Shown piece after piece: positions 63,948 through 64,000 of a stretch of 64,000 nucleotides of DNA; within the stretch, counting starts at the first letter, position 1; the number at the start of each line of letters is the position of its first letter. The notes beneath the pieces were generated by a model. It was not told the origin of the DNA, made no database searches, and worked only from the letters and a program-made list of their open reading frames with translations. This DNA comes from Candidatus Neomarinimicrobiota bacterium (lineage in GTDB: Bacteria > Fidelibacterota > UBA2242 > B5-G15), in assembly GCA_017656425.1 (NCBI GenBank), contig JACDNV010000010.1:22521-86520 (forward strand), written 5' to 3'. Position numbers and translations under genes: made by a program.

Positions 63948-64000
63948 ACTAAAACAATTTCTCCACGATCCTGTTGATAAATGTTTTGGTATTCAAGGTC
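63931..64000 (+). CDS. cmr2: Cas10/Cmr2, N-terminal fragment (runs off the window)
   Basis: The frame starts with tandem ATGs at 63931 and 63934, inside the end of the HEPN gene, and is open to the window edge. The residues MWNIKLKQFLHDPVDKCFGI match the start of Cmr2, where LHDP belongs to the degenerate HD-like N-terminal region. Cmr2 is the large Cas10 subunit that makes cyclic oligoadenylate and cleaves DNA in type III systems. Only about 22 residues are visible. Confidence 0.75.
   Translation, partial: MMWNIKLKQFLHDPVDKCFGIQG

Overview
The window is a compact, AT-rich bacterial chromosome segment with short or overlapping gene junctions and mostly + strand genes. Several traits point to a diderm (Gram-negative type) bacterium, probably in or near the Bacteroidetes/FCB assemblage. 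These are a phosphoheptose isomerase (LPS heptose), a lipoprotein glycosidase, a secreted peptidase-like protein with a type IX secretion C-terminal domain, and a geranylgeranylglyceryl-phosphate-synthase-family protein. A class II (B12) ribonucleotide reductase, a short EF-Ts and large I-B plus III-B CRISPR systems would suit an anaerobe, possibly a thermophile. The lineage cannot be fixed from sequence reading alone.

Layout. 1-9353: housekeeping genes (accC end, gcvH, gcvPA, GGGP-synthase-like, gmhA, Xer recombinase, site-2 protease, ftcD, mutL, miaA). 9352-12171: pyrR-pyrB-pyrC behind an intrinsic terminator that may be an attenuator. 12273-16549: pstSCAB-phoU behind a Pho-box-like triple direct repeat. 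16657-19476: a GH31 lipoprotein. 19621-21603: an MvaI/BcnI-type restriction-modification pair. 21816-25346: rplM-rpsI-rpsB-tsf-pyrH-frr. 25403-27796 (minus): nrdJ with an NrdR-box-like site upstream. 28015-32958: tRNA-Gly, a DUF512 radical SAM protein, der, the secreted peptidase-like protein, and a YigZ protein. 32964-33127: a GC-rich rod-shaped RNA that resembles 6S RNA in architecture. 33905-37816: alpha-galactosidase, tRNA-Val, glycosyltransferase, GH130 phosphorylase, initiator tRNA.

38324-41585 is a self-contained cluster: a 67-aa Sec-type precursor peptide, a SpoIIM/DUF95-like membrane protein, three polytopic membrane proteins and an ABC ATPase. It is arranged like a circular or hydrophobic bacteriocin locus. 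Then come a ZIP transporter, a 158-bp tandem GC-rich palindromic repeat, and phosphoketolase.

45691-64000 is a defence island. A complete type I-B operon (cas6-cas8b-cas7-cas5-cas3-cas4-cas1-cas2) is followed by a leader and two abutting CRISPR arrays (90 + 18 repeats, about 106 spacers). Both arrays use the same 30-nt repeat, and each is followed by a copy of a 79-bp double-hairpin element. A small basic protein with its own promoter follows, and then a type III-B (cmr) operon begins. In that operon Cmr1 is fused to a minimal nucleotidyltransferase (MNT) domain, and the next gene is a HEPN protein with an intact Rx4HxY motif, ahead of cmr2. A HEPN-MNT toxin-antitoxin pair therefore appears to be built into the Cmr operon, with the antitoxin covalently part of a Cmr subunit. 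This is the most unusual system in the window.
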